From the NCBI GenBank assembly GCA_016713505.1, contig JADJPA010000001.1, forward strand, positions 3,159,001 through 3,223,000: DNA of 64,000 nt. The letters are read 5' to 3'. The position numbers and the translations under genes are program-made. Below the pieces are notes generated by a model. It had not been told where the DNA came from, did no database searches, and saw nothing but the letters and a program-made list of their open reading frames with translations. This document shows, piece after piece, positions 16,004 to 24,801 of the stretch (positions are counted from its first letter, which is position 1; every line of letters starts with the position of its first letter). The DNA comes from Candidatus Competibacteraceae bacterium. GTDB lineage: Bacteria; Pseudomonadota; Gammaproteobacteria; Competibacterales; Competibacteraceae.

Positions 16004-18079
16004 TCAAGGCAAGGCTCCGGCGTTGGCGGGGGGCCGGCTCCAAAACAGCACATGCAGCCGCAACAGGGTTTCCGGCTCGGCGATCAAGTCGCGCTTTTGC
16101 ACCGCGCTCAGACTGTCCGGCCCTTCTTCCTCCAACTGATGGATCAGCCCTTCCAGATAGTGCCGACGCCGCTTGCCCGGTGGTTCCCGGACCGGCAGCA
16201 AGGAAAGATGCAGGGCGTTGACGTAGGGATCGGTCAGCGCCTGAACGAAGCGGCTGTGCGGCCTGTCCCGCAGCGCCGCCAGCGCCGGATCGTCGTCTTG
16301 CAGGTTTTCCGCCAGATAGAGCAACACCGCGGGCGGGGCCGTTTCTTCCGGGGTCAGAAATAACCCCATTTCACGCGCTCGTTGGCCTAGGGCGATGCTG
16401 CTGGACAGCATCGAGACCGGAACGGACAAAACCAGCCCCAACAACACCGGCGTCAACCACCAGAAGAATGCTGGAACATATTGATAGCTCAGCAGACCGA
16501 CGACGAGACCGATCAAGGTATGCCCGCCGTGGGCCAGCGCGGCTTCCTTGAAGCTGGTCATGTGGTCGCCGCGCTGCTGCGGCGGCCAACCGACCGCACG
16601 CCGCATCAAAATCGCCAGCACGAACTTGGTTTGAAACAACATCAGCACCGGCGCGGTCAGCACCGAAAACACGGTTTCCAGCACCACGCTGGCCGCGGCG
16701 CCGATCATGCCGCCATACGCCTCGCTCAGCTTGCGGTCTTTCAACAGCAGCAGTAAGGCCAGCAGCTTGGGCAGGAACAGCATGGTGAGCGTCACCAGCA
16801 GCACGGTGGTCATCTCCACCGCAAACGAGACCGGCCACACCGGCATCCAGTTTTCGCCGAAGAAATACACCATTTCGTGCTGGGTCTGGAGGAAGGCCTG
16901 GACGCCGGTGGCGATCAAAAACAACAGCCAGAGCGGCGAGGCAGCGTAAGACATCACCCCCATCAGAAAGTGCATCCGGCTGAGGCCGTTGAAACCATGG
17001 GACAGCGCCAGCCGCAGATGCTGGAGGTTGCCCTGACACCAGCGCCGGTCACGTTTGGCGTAATCGATCAGGGTGGGCGGGATTTCCTCGTAGCTGCCTT
17101 CCAAGTCGTAGGCCAGCCACACTTCCCAGCCCGCCCGGCGCAGCAGCGCCGCTTCCACGAAGTCGTGACTGAGGATCTCGCCGCCGAACGGCTCACGCCC
17201 CGGCAATTTCGGGAGCCCGCAATGATCGAGAAACGGCTGAATGCGAATGATGGCGTTATGGCCCCAGTAATTCCCTTCGCCCAACTGCCAAAAGTTCAGG
17301 CCGGCCGTGAACATCCGCCCGTAGATGCTGCCGGCGAATTGCAGGATGCGCGCGAACAAGGATTCGCGGTTGACCGGCACCGGTGGGGTCTGAATCAGCG
17401 CCGCCCTCGGATGGCATTCCATCAACCGCACCATTTCCACCAGGGTTTCGCCCTTAATGATGCTGTCGGCGTCGAGCACGATCATGTAGCGGTAGCGGCC
17501 GCCCCAGCGCGTGCAGAAATCTTCCAGATTGCCGGTCTTGCGGCTGGTGTTCTCCGGGCGGTTCCGGTAGAAAATCCGCCCCTTGCCGTCGAGTTCGCGC
17601 ACCATGTCTTGCCAGCGCAGTTCCTCTTCCACCCAGACATCGGGATCGCGGGTGTCGCTGAGGATGAAGATGTCGAACCGGTCGAGCTGCCCGGTATCCG
17701 CCAGCGAGCGATGCACGGCGCGCAGGCCGGCGAAGACCCGTTGCGAGTCTTCGTTGTAAATCGGCATCAGGAGGGCGGTGCGCGGCGGCGCGGCCGGGTC
17801 CGGCGGCGTGCCTGGCTGGCGGGAAATCGCCCAGTGGTCGCGCCCGGTCAGCATCACCCAAAAGCCCAGCAGCGCGCTCCAAAACGAAATGCAAATCCAA
17901 GCGAACAGGATGGCGTACAGCAGCAGCAAGATCAGTTCGATCGGGCTGAGGCCGTCGGTGTGGAACACGCTGACCAACAAACCCATCGCGAGCAGCGTCG
18001 TAATGGCGACCAGCACGAAAAATACCGTCCGGCGCAAGGCGTGCCCGATGGCCGGGGGAGTTTGAACGGAAGGGGTCAT
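16004..18079 (-). CDS. opgH: Glucans biosynthesis glucosyltransferase H
   Basis: A 691-aa inner-membrane GT2 glycosyltransferase. Two N-terminal membrane segments precede the catalytic domain, which has TALLMPIYNED, ILSDTRDPDVW, YRNRPENTSRKTGN, MIVLDADSI and RDRRWCQGNLQH (the Q/RxxRW-type motif). Several membrane segments follow. This is OpgH/MdoH, which polymerises UDP-glucose into the osmoregulated periplasmic glucan backbone. It is shorter than the E. coli protein at the N-terminus. ATG at 18079 follows GGAAG at good spacing. It is the last gene of opgG-orf-opgH. Confidence 0.96.
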   Translation of the reverse strand: MTPSVQTPPAIGHALRRTVFFVLVAITTLLAMGLLVSVFHTDGLSPIELILLLLYAILFAWICISFWSALLGFWVMLTGRDHWAISRQPGTPPDPAAPPRTALLMPIYNEDSQRVFAGLRAVHRSLADTGQLDRFDIFILSDTRDPDVWVEEELRWQDMVRELDGKGRIFYRNRPENTSRKTGNLEDFCTRWGGRYRYMIVLDADSIIKGETLVEMVRLMECHPRAALIQTPPVPVNRESLFARILQFAGSIYGRMFTAGLNFWQLGEGNYWGHNAIIRIQPFLDHCGLPKLPGREPFGGEILSHDFVEAALLRRAGWEVWLAYDLEGSYEEIPPTLIDYAKRDRRWCQGNLQHLRLALSHGFNGLSRMHFLMGVMSYAASPLWLLFLIATGVQAFLQTQHEMVYFFGENWMPVWPVSFAVEMTTVLLVTLTMLFLPKLLALLLLLKDRKLSEAYGGMIGAAASVVLETVFSVLTAPVLMLFQTKFVLAILMRRAVGWPPQQRGDHMTSFKEAALAHGGHTLIGLVVGLLSYQYVPAFFWWLTPVLLGLVLSVPVSMLSSSIALGQRAREMGLFLTPEETAPPAVLLYLAENLQDDDPALAALRDRPHSRFVQALTDPYVNALHLSLLPVREPPGKRRRHYLEGLIHQLEEEGPDSLSAVQKRDLIAEPETLLRLHVLFWSRPPANAGALP

Positions 18080-18104
18080 GATACTTCCCGATGAAAGGAC
18101 GCCA

Positions 18105-18611
18105 TCAAGCGTCCGGCGTTTTTTGCCACAGGCGGCGGATTTCGCTGAGCACTGAAAAGAGCTCGATCGGTTGGGTCGGCATGGTGCCGGGCGCGGGCGG
18201 GGGTGTGGGTTCGGCCATGGCCTCACCCAGGGTCTCCCTCAGCGTGTCTCCTTCGCCGGGTGGGGCGAACAGCAGCTTGGGCCAATCCGGCGCGAGGCCG
18301 CTCAATAGCGCGGCGCGCGCCGCGGCCAAGGCTTGCGGCGTCCGAGGCAAGCTCAGTGTCTGGGCCAGCCAGTCGCCCAACAGCTCGCCGGTGGCCAGCA
18401 GCGTGCGCCCCAGCGGATCGAGTCCGGCCGGTTCCGTGAGCTCATTGGCGCGTCGCAACGCCTGTTCGCTCAAGGCGGCCACTTGCGCGGGATCGGTCAC
18501 GCCCAGCATTCGCCAGTAAGCGCCGAGCCGGCCGAACAGCAATTCGGTGGCGGGCGCGGTGGCGGGCGGGCCCAGATACGGATGCGCCGCGCTTACTTTG
18601 CCACGGTCCAC
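18105..18611 (-). CDS. Unknown protein between opgG and opgH
   Basis: A 168-aa protein starting at GTG 18611, with GGAG six bases upstream, inside the end of opgG (19-nt overlap). It ends 25 nt before opgH. It is soluble and helical: TELLFGRLGAYWRMLGVTD, AALSEQALRRANELTE, GELLGDWLAQTLSLPR, then a Pro-rich linker (AEPTPPPAPGTMPT) and a short C-terminal helix (ELFSVLSEIRRLWQ). There is no signal peptide. I do not recognise the family. Its overlapping position makes a role in glucan synthesis or its control likely by context only. Confidence 0.7.
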   Translation of the reverse strand: MDRGKVSAAHPYLGPPATAPATELLFGRLGAYWRMLGVTDPAQVAALSEQALRRANELTEPAGLDPLGRTLLATGELLGDWLAQTLSLPRTPQALAAARAALLSGLAPDWPKLLFAPPGEGDTLRETLGEAMAEPTPPPAPGTMPTQPIELFSVLSEIRRLWQKTPDA

Positions 18612-20158
18612 TGGTAGCTCCAGGTTTCCGTCAGCACGTCGTTGCCGAGTTTGAGAAAGCCCCGTAGTTCCGAAGGATCGGTACCCTGCGGCGATAATTC
18701 GAACGATAAGCGCCAGCTGTTGCCGTGCGGGTTTTTCTGGACCACGACGTTCTTGATCTGGCCGGTCGAACCGCTGACCACCGCCTGCACGGGCGCATCG
18801 TTGGCCAGCTTGGCCAGCGCTTCGCCCCCGAAATCGATCACGAAGCGCCGCAGGTCGGGATTGAGGTCGCCCGCGCCGCCCGCGCCGACCCGGCTGGCCA
18901 GCGTCCGACCGCCCGGTGACAGATTCGGCAAATCGAGAGAGAACGACAACCGATAGTTGAACTCCAGTTGCTGGCCCGCTTCGACGGGTTTTTCGGGAAC
19001 CCAAAACGCGGCGATGTTATCGTAGCGCTCGGCGTCGCTGGGAATCTCGATCAATTCCACCGAACCCTTGCCCCAATCACCTTGCGGCTCGACCCATAGG
19101 CTGGGTCGGGTCTGGTAGTGAGCTTCGAGATCCTGGTAATTGTCGAAAGCACGATCCCGTTGCAGCAGGCCGAAGCCGCGCGGGTTGGTGTCCTGATAGG
19201 CGCTGATCCGCAGCCGCGGCGGGTTGTTGAGCGGGCGCCAAATCCATTCGCCGTTGCCGCTGGCCAGCAGTAGGCCGTCGGAATCATGCACCTGCGGGCG
19301 GAAGTCGTCGAAGAAGCGTTCGTTGAGCGCGCCGTGGAAAAACATGCTGGTCAACGGCGCCACGCCGAATTTCTGGATTTTGTTGCGCGCGAACAGGCTG
19401 GCTTTGACATCGATTTGGGTGGCGACGCCCGGCCGGATAGCGAAGCGGTAGGCTCCGGCGACGCTCTGGCTGTCCAGCAGGGCATAGACGATCAGCTCGG
19501 TCGAATCCTTGGTGGGTTTTTCCAGCCAGAACTCACGAAAATAGGGAAATTCCTCGGGTTTGGGCAGGCCGGTATCGAGAGCCAGGCCGCGGGTCGACAA
19601 GCCGTAATTTTGGCCTTGGCCGACCGCGCGAAAGTAGCTGGCGCCCAGAAAGACCGCGACTTCATCGTAATGGCTGTCGGTGTGCAGCGGATACAACACC
19701 TTGAAGCCGGCGAATCCCAAGTCTTTGGGCAGGTTATCCGGCACGGCGTTGCGACCGTAGTCGAATAGGTCGTTGGCGTATTCCGCCGGTTTGCTCTCGC
19801 CATCGCTGACCACGTTGATGGTGACTTGGCGGTTGAACAAAAATCCTAGCGGCGCAAATTGGATTTCAAAGGGCAGCCCGCTATCGCGCCACAGGCTTTT
19901 TTCGCCCTTGAAGCGGATATCCCGGTACTGGTCATAATCCAGTTTGGCCAGAAAATCCGGCAGCTTGCCGGTGGGGTCCTGATAGGGCTGATTGGCCAGC
20001 ACTTCGGCGCGGCGGCGGATATCGACGAAATTGAAGCGTTTGGGCGGGGGTGTCGTGGCCGGAGTGGCTTCGGGAACGTTGGGCGCGCCAACGCTTGCCA
20101 CCGGAGCGTAGCAAGCGCCCGCCAGCAAGAACAAACTCAGCAGAATTCGAAGTTTCAC
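18593..20158 (-). CDS. opgG: Glucans biosynthesis protein G
   Basis: A 521-aa periplasmic protein with a signal peptide (KLRILLSLFLLAGACYAPVA). OpgG/MdoG motifs include FNFVDIRRRAEVLA, KLDYDQYRDIRF, FQLAPLGF-like FEIQFAPLGFLF, ASYFRAVGQGQNYGLSTRGL, FPYFREFWLE, LTSMFFHGAL and RPSLWVEPQGDWG. It acts with OpgH on periplasmic glucan backbone. I chose GTG at 20158 (GGAG nine bases upstream), which starts at the signal peptide; an ATG 18 codons upstream is the alternative. Confidence 0.95.
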   Translation of the reverse strand: MKLRILLSLFLLAGACYAPVASVGAPNVPEATPATTPPPKRFNFVDIRRRAEVLANQPYQDPTGKLPDFLAKLDYDQYRDIRFKGEKSLWRDSGLPFEIQFAPLGFLFNRQVTINVVSDGESKPAEYANDLFDYGRNAVPDNLPKDLGFAGFKVLYPLHTDSHYDEVAVFLGASYFRAVGQGQNYGLSTRGLALDTGLPKPEEFPYFREFWLEKPTKDSTELIVYALLDSQSVAGAYRFAIRPGVATQIDVKASLFARNKIQKFGVAPLTSMFFHGALNERFFDDFRPQVHDSDGLLLASGNGEWIWRPLNNPPRLRISAYQDTNPRGFGLLQRDRAFDNYQDLEAHYQTRPSLWVEPQGDWGKGSVELIEIPSDAERYDNIAAFWVPEKPVEAGQQLEFNYRLSFSLDLPNLSPGGRTLASRVGAGGAGDLNPDLRRFVIDFGGEALAKLANDAPVQAVVSGSTGQIKNVVVQKNPHGNSWRLSFELSPQGTDPSELRGFLKLGNDVLTETWSYQWTVAK

Positions 20159-20389
20159 GGCGTTACGGCTCCGTCGGTGAGGTATCCGTGCAGTTTTGGA
20201 GACTAGCGTCAAACACAGTATTGTATTGCTGTTCGGGTGTTCCGACCATCTCGGTGCGCGGGATCGGGTGAAAGCCAGAGGGTATCAGGCGCTGCCAAAA
20301 CCCACCGCCCCATCGGGATCGGCCGAACTACAGGGGGTTTTACCAGCCGCTGACCGCGCCTAATCATAGCCGAGCCTTTCCGCCAACTT

Positions 20390-21175
20390 ATGACTTTTTC
20401 TCAAGAATTTCACTACATCGCGCTGCTGTTACTCGGCGTTCTGGCGACCTATGCCACAGTGGGCTTGATTTTCTGGCTCATCAATTCGCCGCGCACCCGT
20501 CTTGCTTTTCGAGCGCTGACCAACGTTTCACCGCAATTGGTCGCGATCATCGGCCTGTTGTTCGGGTTGTACATGGCTTTTTTCGCCAATGATATCTGGA
20601 ATATTCGCGATCGGGCGCAGACCATGATCTTGCAAGAAGCCGATGGCCTGCACGGTCTGCTCGATATCGCTCAAGGGCTGCCAGCGGACGTCGGCGCGCC
20701 GCTCGCCGCCGCCGTGCGCGGCTACGCCGGCGCGACGGTGCGGGAATGGCCGTTGCTGGCGCGGGGAGAAAGCAGCCCGCAGGCGGGTGATTTGTTGCGT
20801 CAAATGAGCCGTCTTGCGTTGGCTGAAGCGCTGGCCGGTCGCTTGAGCGCCGGACCTCAGTATGCGCTGGCGCAGAATCTGGAGAAGGCGCGCTCGGCGC
20901 GCTACCACCGGCTGGCCTTGAGCCAGCGGCGCGGCGATCCGTTGAAGTGGTTTGCGGTAGCCTGTCTGGGAACGCTGACCTTGCTGTCGGTGGGACTGGT
21001 CCATCTGGAGAACTGGCGCTCGCAACTGGCGGCGATGCTCATTTACGCCTCCGCCATTTCGGTTGGTTTCACCGCCGCGTATCTGGAGCGCAGCCCCTTT
21101 CAGGTGTTCGTGGTCAGCGCCCGGCCCATCGCCGAGCTGATCGATCGGGCGCCGTTGTCTGGCGATGCTCAATGA
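20390..21175 (+). CDS. DUF4239 / bestrophin-like membrane protein
   Basis: A 261-aa protein with four hydrophobic segments: two N-terminal (YIALLLLGVLATYATVGLIFWL and LVAIIGLLFGLYMAFF) and two C-terminal (WFAVACLGTLTLLSVGLVHL and MLIYASAISVGFTAAYL). A helical soluble domain lies between them, with NIRDRAQTMILQEADGL. This matches DUF4239, a family with remote bestrophin-like topology. The 231-bp gap upstream holds the opgG and own promoters but nothing that I can define. Confidence 0.7.
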   Translation: MTFSQEFHYIALLLLGVLATYATVGLIFWLINSPRTRLAFRALTNVSPQLVAIIGLLFGLYMAFFANDIWNIRDRAQTMILQEADGLHGLLDIAQGLPADVGAPLAAAVRGYAGATVREWPLLARGESSPQAGDLLRQMSRLALAEALAGRLSAGPQYALAQNLEKARSARYHRLALSQRRGDPLKWFAVACLGTLTLLSVGLVHLENWRSQLAAMLIYASAISVGFTAAYLERSPFQVFVVSARPIAELIDRAPLSGDAQ

Positions 21176-21188
21176 TTTCGAAGTGGAG

Positions 21189-21212
21189 CCGCCGCTGGGG
21201 GTTGAGCGGCGG
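21189..21212. terminator. Hairpin between convergent DUF4239 and nadA genes
   Basis: CCGCCGCT (21189-21196) and AGCGGCGG (21205-21212) form a perfect 8-bp stem with an 8-nt loop. It sits in the 49-bp space between the two convergent stop codons. There is no T-run. Confidence 0.45.
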
Positions 21213-21224
21213 CGGTCCCGGCGT

Positions 21225-22307
21225 TCAGGCGTCGTTGTTGCCCAGCACGACGCGCTTGCGCTGCTTGGCGAATTCCAGCAAGCGGCGGATCGGCAAGGCC
21301 GCTCGCTCGCGGATCGCTTCGTCGATGTGGATTTCGTTCGCGCCGGTTTCCAGAACGCGGGCCAGATTGCGCAAGCCATTCATCGCCATCCACGGGCAAT
21401 GCGCGCAACTGACGCAGGTGGCGCCCTTGCCGGCGACCGGCGCTTCTAGAAACACTTTGCCCGGCGCGATCTGTTGCATCTTGTGAAACAGGCCGTTGTC
21501 GGTGGCGACGATGAACTTCTTGGCCGGCAGCTTCCGCGCGGCCTCGACCAAGGCGGTGGTCGAACCCACCACATCCGCCTGGGCGATCACGTCCAGCGGC
21601 GATTCCGGGTGGACCAGCACCTTAGCGTCGGGATGTTCGGCGCGCAGCTGGCGCAACCCGTCGGCCTTGAAGGCTTCGTGCACCACGCAGGCGGCCCCCC
21701 ACAACAGCATGTCCGCGCCGGTTTCCTGCTGGATGTAAGCGCCCAGATGGCGGTCTGGCGCCCAGATCAATTTTTCGCCACTTTCGGCCAGATGGCGGAT
21801 CAGCTCCAGCGCGATGCCCGAGGTCACCACCCAGTCGGAACGGGCCTTCACCGCCGCGCTGGTGTTGGCGTAGACCACCACCGTCCGGTCGGGATGCCGG
21901 GCGCAGAACGCGGCGAATTCGTCGGCCGGACAGCCCAGATCCAGCGAGCATTCGGCCTGTAAATCCGGCATTAACACCCGCTTTTCGGGATTGAGGATCT
22001 TGGCGGTTTCACCCATGAACCGCACGCCGGCCACGATCAGGGTCTGCGACGCGCACTCGGTGCCGAAGCGGGCCATGTCCAGCGAATCCGAAACGTAACC
22101 GCCGGTGGCGTCGGCCAGTTCCTGCAATTCCGGCGAGGTGTAGTAATGAGCGACCAAGGTAGCGTCTTGCTCGATGAGCAGGCGCTTGATCTTGGCGACC
22201 AGCTTTTCGCGTTCGGGAGCTTCCAGCGTTTCGACCACGGTGGGCGGCACTTGCCCGGGCGACAAGCGACGGTCCTTCACGACAATCGGGGCAACGACAG
22301 CATTCAT
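21225..22307 (-). CDS. nadA: Quinolinate synthase
   Basis: A 360-aa NadA. Motifs include TLVAHYYTSPELQELAD, GVRFMGETAKILNPEK, AECSLDLGCPADEF, VVYANTSAAVKARSDWVVTS, LWGAACVVHEAFKAD, VHPESP and CVSCAHCPWMAMN. The conserved cysteines for the 4Fe-4S cluster are present. NadA condenses iminoaspartate with dihydroxyacetone phosphate to quinolinate, which NadC (47.4 kb) then converts. It lies 30 nt behind nrtR on the same strand, so both are probably controlled from the palindromes upstream of nrtR. Confidence 0.97.
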   Translation of the reverse strand: MNAVVAPIVVKDRRLSPGQVPPTVVETLEAPEREKLVAKIKRLLIEQDATLVAHYYTSPELQELADATGGYVSDSLDMARFGTECASQTLIVAGVRFMGETAKILNPEKRVLMPDLQAECSLDLGCPADEFAAFCARHPDRTVVVYANTSAAVKARSDWVVTSGIALELIRHLAESGEKLIWAPDRHLGAYIQQETGADMLLWGAACVVHEAFKADGLRQLRAEHPDAKVLVHPESPLDVIAQADVVGSTTALVEAARKLPAKKFIVATDNGLFHKMQQIAPGKVFLEAPVAGKGATCVSCAHCPWMAMNGLRNLARVLETGANEIHIDEAIRERAALPIRRLLEFAKQRKRVVLGNNDA

Positions 22308-22337
22308 AGGTGTTCTCCGGCGACCGAGACGGTCGCG

Positions 22338-22982
22338 TCACTTGATGAAGTCAACTTGACCGGGGCGCTTGGCTCGGTACAACCGAGCCGGGCGATGGCC
22401 GCCGCTGCGCGCCATTTCCCCGGTCGCCTCAATGCAGTCCAGCGCCAGAACCCGCTTGCGAAAATTACGCTTGTCCAAAGGCTCGCCCAAAATGGTTTCG
22501 TTGACCGCCTGCAACTCGCTCAGCGTGAACCGCTCCGGCATCAGTTGCAGGGCGATGGTCGAATACGCCAGCTTGGAGGCCAGCCGCCGGTGGGCCAACC
22601 TGACAATATCGGCGTGATCCGACCGCAAATCCGTTAGCGCCTCCGCGGAAATCCAGGCCGTTGCGGCGCCGGATGCCACGGAGTCGGCCGCTAGGGCGCC
22701 GGTGGGAACCAGGGCGTAATAGGCCACCGCGACCGCCAGCGTTCCAACTCCCCGCGCCGGTCGACCGAAGGTGTAAAGCTGCTCCAGATAGACCTCATCC
22801 AAGCCGGTTTGCTCGATCAGCTGCCGGCGGGCGGCCGTATCCAGATGTTCGCCGACCCCGAGGGAGCCGCCGGGCAATCGCCAACCTCCCGGCTGTCGCA
22901 CCACCAGCACCTCCAACCGCTCGGCGCGGATGGCGAAGGGCACAACATCAGTACTCAGAGTTAGCGAGACAGGGCCGGCCAT
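22338..22982 (-). CDS. nrtR: NrtR-type Nudix-winged-helix regulator of NAD synthesis
   Basis: A 214-aa protein with an N-terminal Nudix-like domain (RLPGGSLGVGEHLDTAARRQLIEQTG) in which the Nudix box is degenerate: the usual REL..E residues are altered. A C-terminal winged-helix region has TLSELQAVNETILGEPLDKRNFRKRVL. This is the NrtR architecture, in which ADP-ribose or related NAD intermediates release the repressor from DNA. Placement immediately before nadA and behind two palindromes supports autoregulation and nadA control. Confidence 0.88.
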   Translation of the reverse strand: MAGPVSLTLSTDVVPFAIRAERLEVLVVRQPGGWRLPGGSLGVGEHLDTAARRQLIEQTGLDEVYLEQLYTFGRPARGVGTLAVAVAYYALVPTGALAADSVASGAATAWISAEALTDLRSDHADIVRLAHRRLASKLAYSTIALQLMPERFTLSELQAVNETILGEPLDKRNFRKRVLALDCIEATGEMARSGGHRPARLYRAKRPGQVDFIK

Positions 22983-22998
22983 CACTCGGTTCCGACAT

Positions 22999-23015
22999 GG
23001 TGTAAAAATTACACC
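22999..23015. promoter_or_regulatory. Palindrome 1 upstream of nrtR
   Basis: GGTGTAA-AAA-TTACACC is a perfect 7-bp inverted repeat with a 3-bp centre, ending 17 bp upstream of the nrtR start. Its position makes it a likely operator, either for NrtR or as a second site. Confidence 0.6.
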
Positions 23016-23021
23016 TTATGT

Positions 23022-23040
23022 TAGTGTCTTATTGACACTA
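23022..23040. promoter_or_regulatory. Palindrome 2 upstream of nrtR
   Basis: TAGTGTC-TTATT-GACACTA is a perfect 7-bp inverted repeat with a 5-bp centre, 6 bp beyond palindrome 1. Two adjacent but different palindromes in one short promoter suggest cooperative or dual control of the nrtR-nadA transcript. Confidence 0.6.
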
Positions 23041-23162
23041 TTGCAAGTACTTGACCGATAATTTTCAAAATGATGAAGGCGAAAAAACCAGGATCGGGCA
23101 TATTTCGTTAGAATGGTCGGGCACGATAAAACACCATAAAAAATGCCCTGGAGAAACTGACG

Positions 23163-23831
23163 ATGAGCACGCGACAGGAAACGGTGGTATTAGTCCACGG
23201 CTTGTACGTTCACGGGCTGTGGATGTGCCTGCTGGAGTCGTGGCTGGAGCAGTCAGGCTATCAGACGGTGAACTATTCCTATCCGACCATGACCCGGTCG
23301 CCGGCGGAAAACGCCACTACCTTGCAAGGGCTGCTCGAACAGGTGGACACGCCGGTTGTCCATTTTCTGGCGCACAGCATGGGAGGTTTGGTGGTGCGCT
23401 ATTTATTTCATGACTATCCAAAGCAGAAGCCGGGCCGGGTGGTGACGCTGGGCACGCCGCACCAGGGCAGCTATGCCGCGCGGATCATGCACGATCTCGG
23501 GCTCGATTTCTGCGTGGGCCGAGGTCTGGAAGGCGGCTTGTTAGGTGACGCGCCGACCTGGACCGCGCCAAATCAACTGGGCTCCATCGCCGGCACCTTG
23601 AACATCGGTTTCGGGCTGCTGTTTCCCGCCATGCCGGAGCCGTCCGATGGGCTGATCGCGGTGGTCGAAACCCAACTATCCGGCATGGCCGATCACATTT
23701 GTCTACCGGTTTCCCACATGCAAATGCTGGTGGACCCGACCGCAATGGCGCAGGCCAGCGCGTTTTTCGCCACCGGACGGTTCCGCCATTACAGGCCGGT
23801 CTCGTCCGCGGGCGGGCAAAAACACCATTAA
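23163..23831 (+). CDS. Alpha/beta hydrolase (lipase-like)
   Basis: A 222-aa cytoplasmic alpha/beta hydrolase. It has LVHGLYVHGLWM (oxyanion strand), the nucleophile elbow AHSMGG with Ser near residue 72, TLGTPHQGSYAAR, and a late His region (CLPVSHMQMLVDP). The GTPHQGS pattern is typical of PGAP1/lipase-like members. The substrate is unknown. A GGAG ribosome site precedes the ATG. It lies between the NAD regulator and the quorum-sensing genes with no sign of co-regulation. Confidence 0.82.
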   Translation: MSTRQETVVLVHGLYVHGLWMCLLESWLEQSGYQTVNYSYPTMTRSPAENATTLQGLLEQVDTPVVHFLAHSMGGLVVRYLFHDYPKQKPGRVVTLGTPHQGSYAARIMHDLGLDFCVGRGLEGGLLGDAPTWTAPNQLGSIAGTLNIGFGLLFPAMPEPSDGLIAVVETQLSGMADHICLPVSHMQMLVDPTAMAQASAFFATGRFRHYRPVSSAGGQKHH

Positions 23832-23936
23832 AAGCGCCAAAAGCACCGCTTGGGAGGGTGCGTTGGAAGGTTGCTCCATGGTGGTCCTACAGGGATAAAA
23901 CCGCCTGGCTGTTGGGTTAGAGCGCCCGGTCGTCCC

Positions 23937-24650
23937 TCAAGACAGCATTCCAAGCATGACCGCCCGAGCGACGGCGGCGGTTTTGTTGGAAACCTTCAGT
24001 TTGGTGATCGCATTGCCGATATGAAAATGGACCGTGCGCTCCGTAATTTTCAAAATCAGGGCAATTTCAGCGGCGGTTTTACCCTCGGCGGTCCAGCACA
24101 GCACGGCCAATTCCCGCTTGGATAAGCGGGCTTGGCTTTCCGGTAGCAGTTTGGCCATCAACCGCTGCGATATGCCCAGATGCGCCACTTGACTGAGCCA
24201 AGCCAACTGGAGGCCCTTGTCTCGCAGTTCGGCATCGGAAAGCGGCTCGTTGGAGCGGGCCAGCGTCAGCATACCGCCGACGCCGTTGGCGTCGCGGCTG
24301 GACTGAGCCCAGCCGAAGCGCAGGCCGAAGGAACGAGCGTCTTCCCAAAATTCCCGCGCCGGGACGAACAAGTCATCAGACCAAATCACCGGTAACACCG
24401 AACGCATCCCGTGTTGTACGGTCGGGTCGATGGCCAAATAGTTTTGTTGCCGGTAGCGTTCCTGCCAGGCCGCCGGATAATTGTTGAACATGACGATCCG
24501 GGATTGGGAGCAGGGGAACGGCAGGCGCAGCCCGTAGGCGCAGAAATCGAAGCCGAGCTCGCGCGCCAGTCCGACGAGCGTTTGGAAATACTCCTGCTCT
24601 TGCGCTATACCGAGCAACGTCTGTAATTGATCTTCCTGCCAGACTCTCAC
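23937..24650 (-). CDS. LuxR-type acyl-homoserine-lactone receptor/regulator
   Basis: A 237-aa regulator. The N-terminal autoinducer-binding domain keeps the ligand-pocket residues: FNNYPAAWQERY, then DP in YLAIDPTVQHG, then W in PVIWSDDLF, and GVGGMLTLARS. The C-terminal LuxR helix-turn-helix is LSKRELAVLCWTAEGKTAAE, ITERTVHFHIGNAITKL. It should bind an acyl-HSL and act at lux boxes. It is divergent from the small RsaM-like gene and luxI, so it is probably the cognate receptor. The start codon is GTG with no strong ribosome site. Confidence 0.93.
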   Translation of the reverse strand: MRVWQEDQLQTLLGIAQEQEYFQTLVGLARELGFDFCAYGLRLPFPCSQSRIVMFNNYPAAWQERYRQQNYLAIDPTVQHGMRSVLPVIWSDDLFVPAREFWEDARSFGLRFGWAQSSRDANGVGGMLTLARSNEPLSDAELRDKGLQLAWLSQVAHLGISQRLMAKLLPESQARLSKRELAVLCWTAEGKTAAEIALILKITERTVHFHIGNAITKLKVSNKTAAVARAVMLGMLS

Positions 24651-24721
24651 GGTGATCTGCCTGAGAAACGCGTTGCGGAGCCAGGGTGGGTCGCTCCCGC
24701 CCTGGTTCGCTCGAATCGAAC

Positions 24722-24741
24722 CTGACCTGTCAGACTTGACA
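24722..24741 (+). promoter_or_regulatory. Candidate LuxR operator and -35 before the RsaM-like gene
   Basis: CTGAC-CT-GTCAG is a perfect palindrome (24722-24733) lying 2 bp upstream of TTGACA (24736-24741), a consensus -35. No good -10 is seen at 17 bp, which fits an activator-dependent promoter. The half-site resembles the CTGTCA arm of the luxI site 500 bp away. The site is also in the divergent region of luxR. Confidence 0.45.
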
Positions 24742-24801
24742 CTTTCGCGGGTCAGGACTGTCGGGTAAGGTAGCTCTGCGCGAATTTGCGAAAGACCGAC
24801 C

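Noticed and set aside
23022..23040. Palindrome as a terminator for the hydrolase region
   Set aside because: It lies upstream of nrtR in its promoter and has no T-run; operator function fits better.
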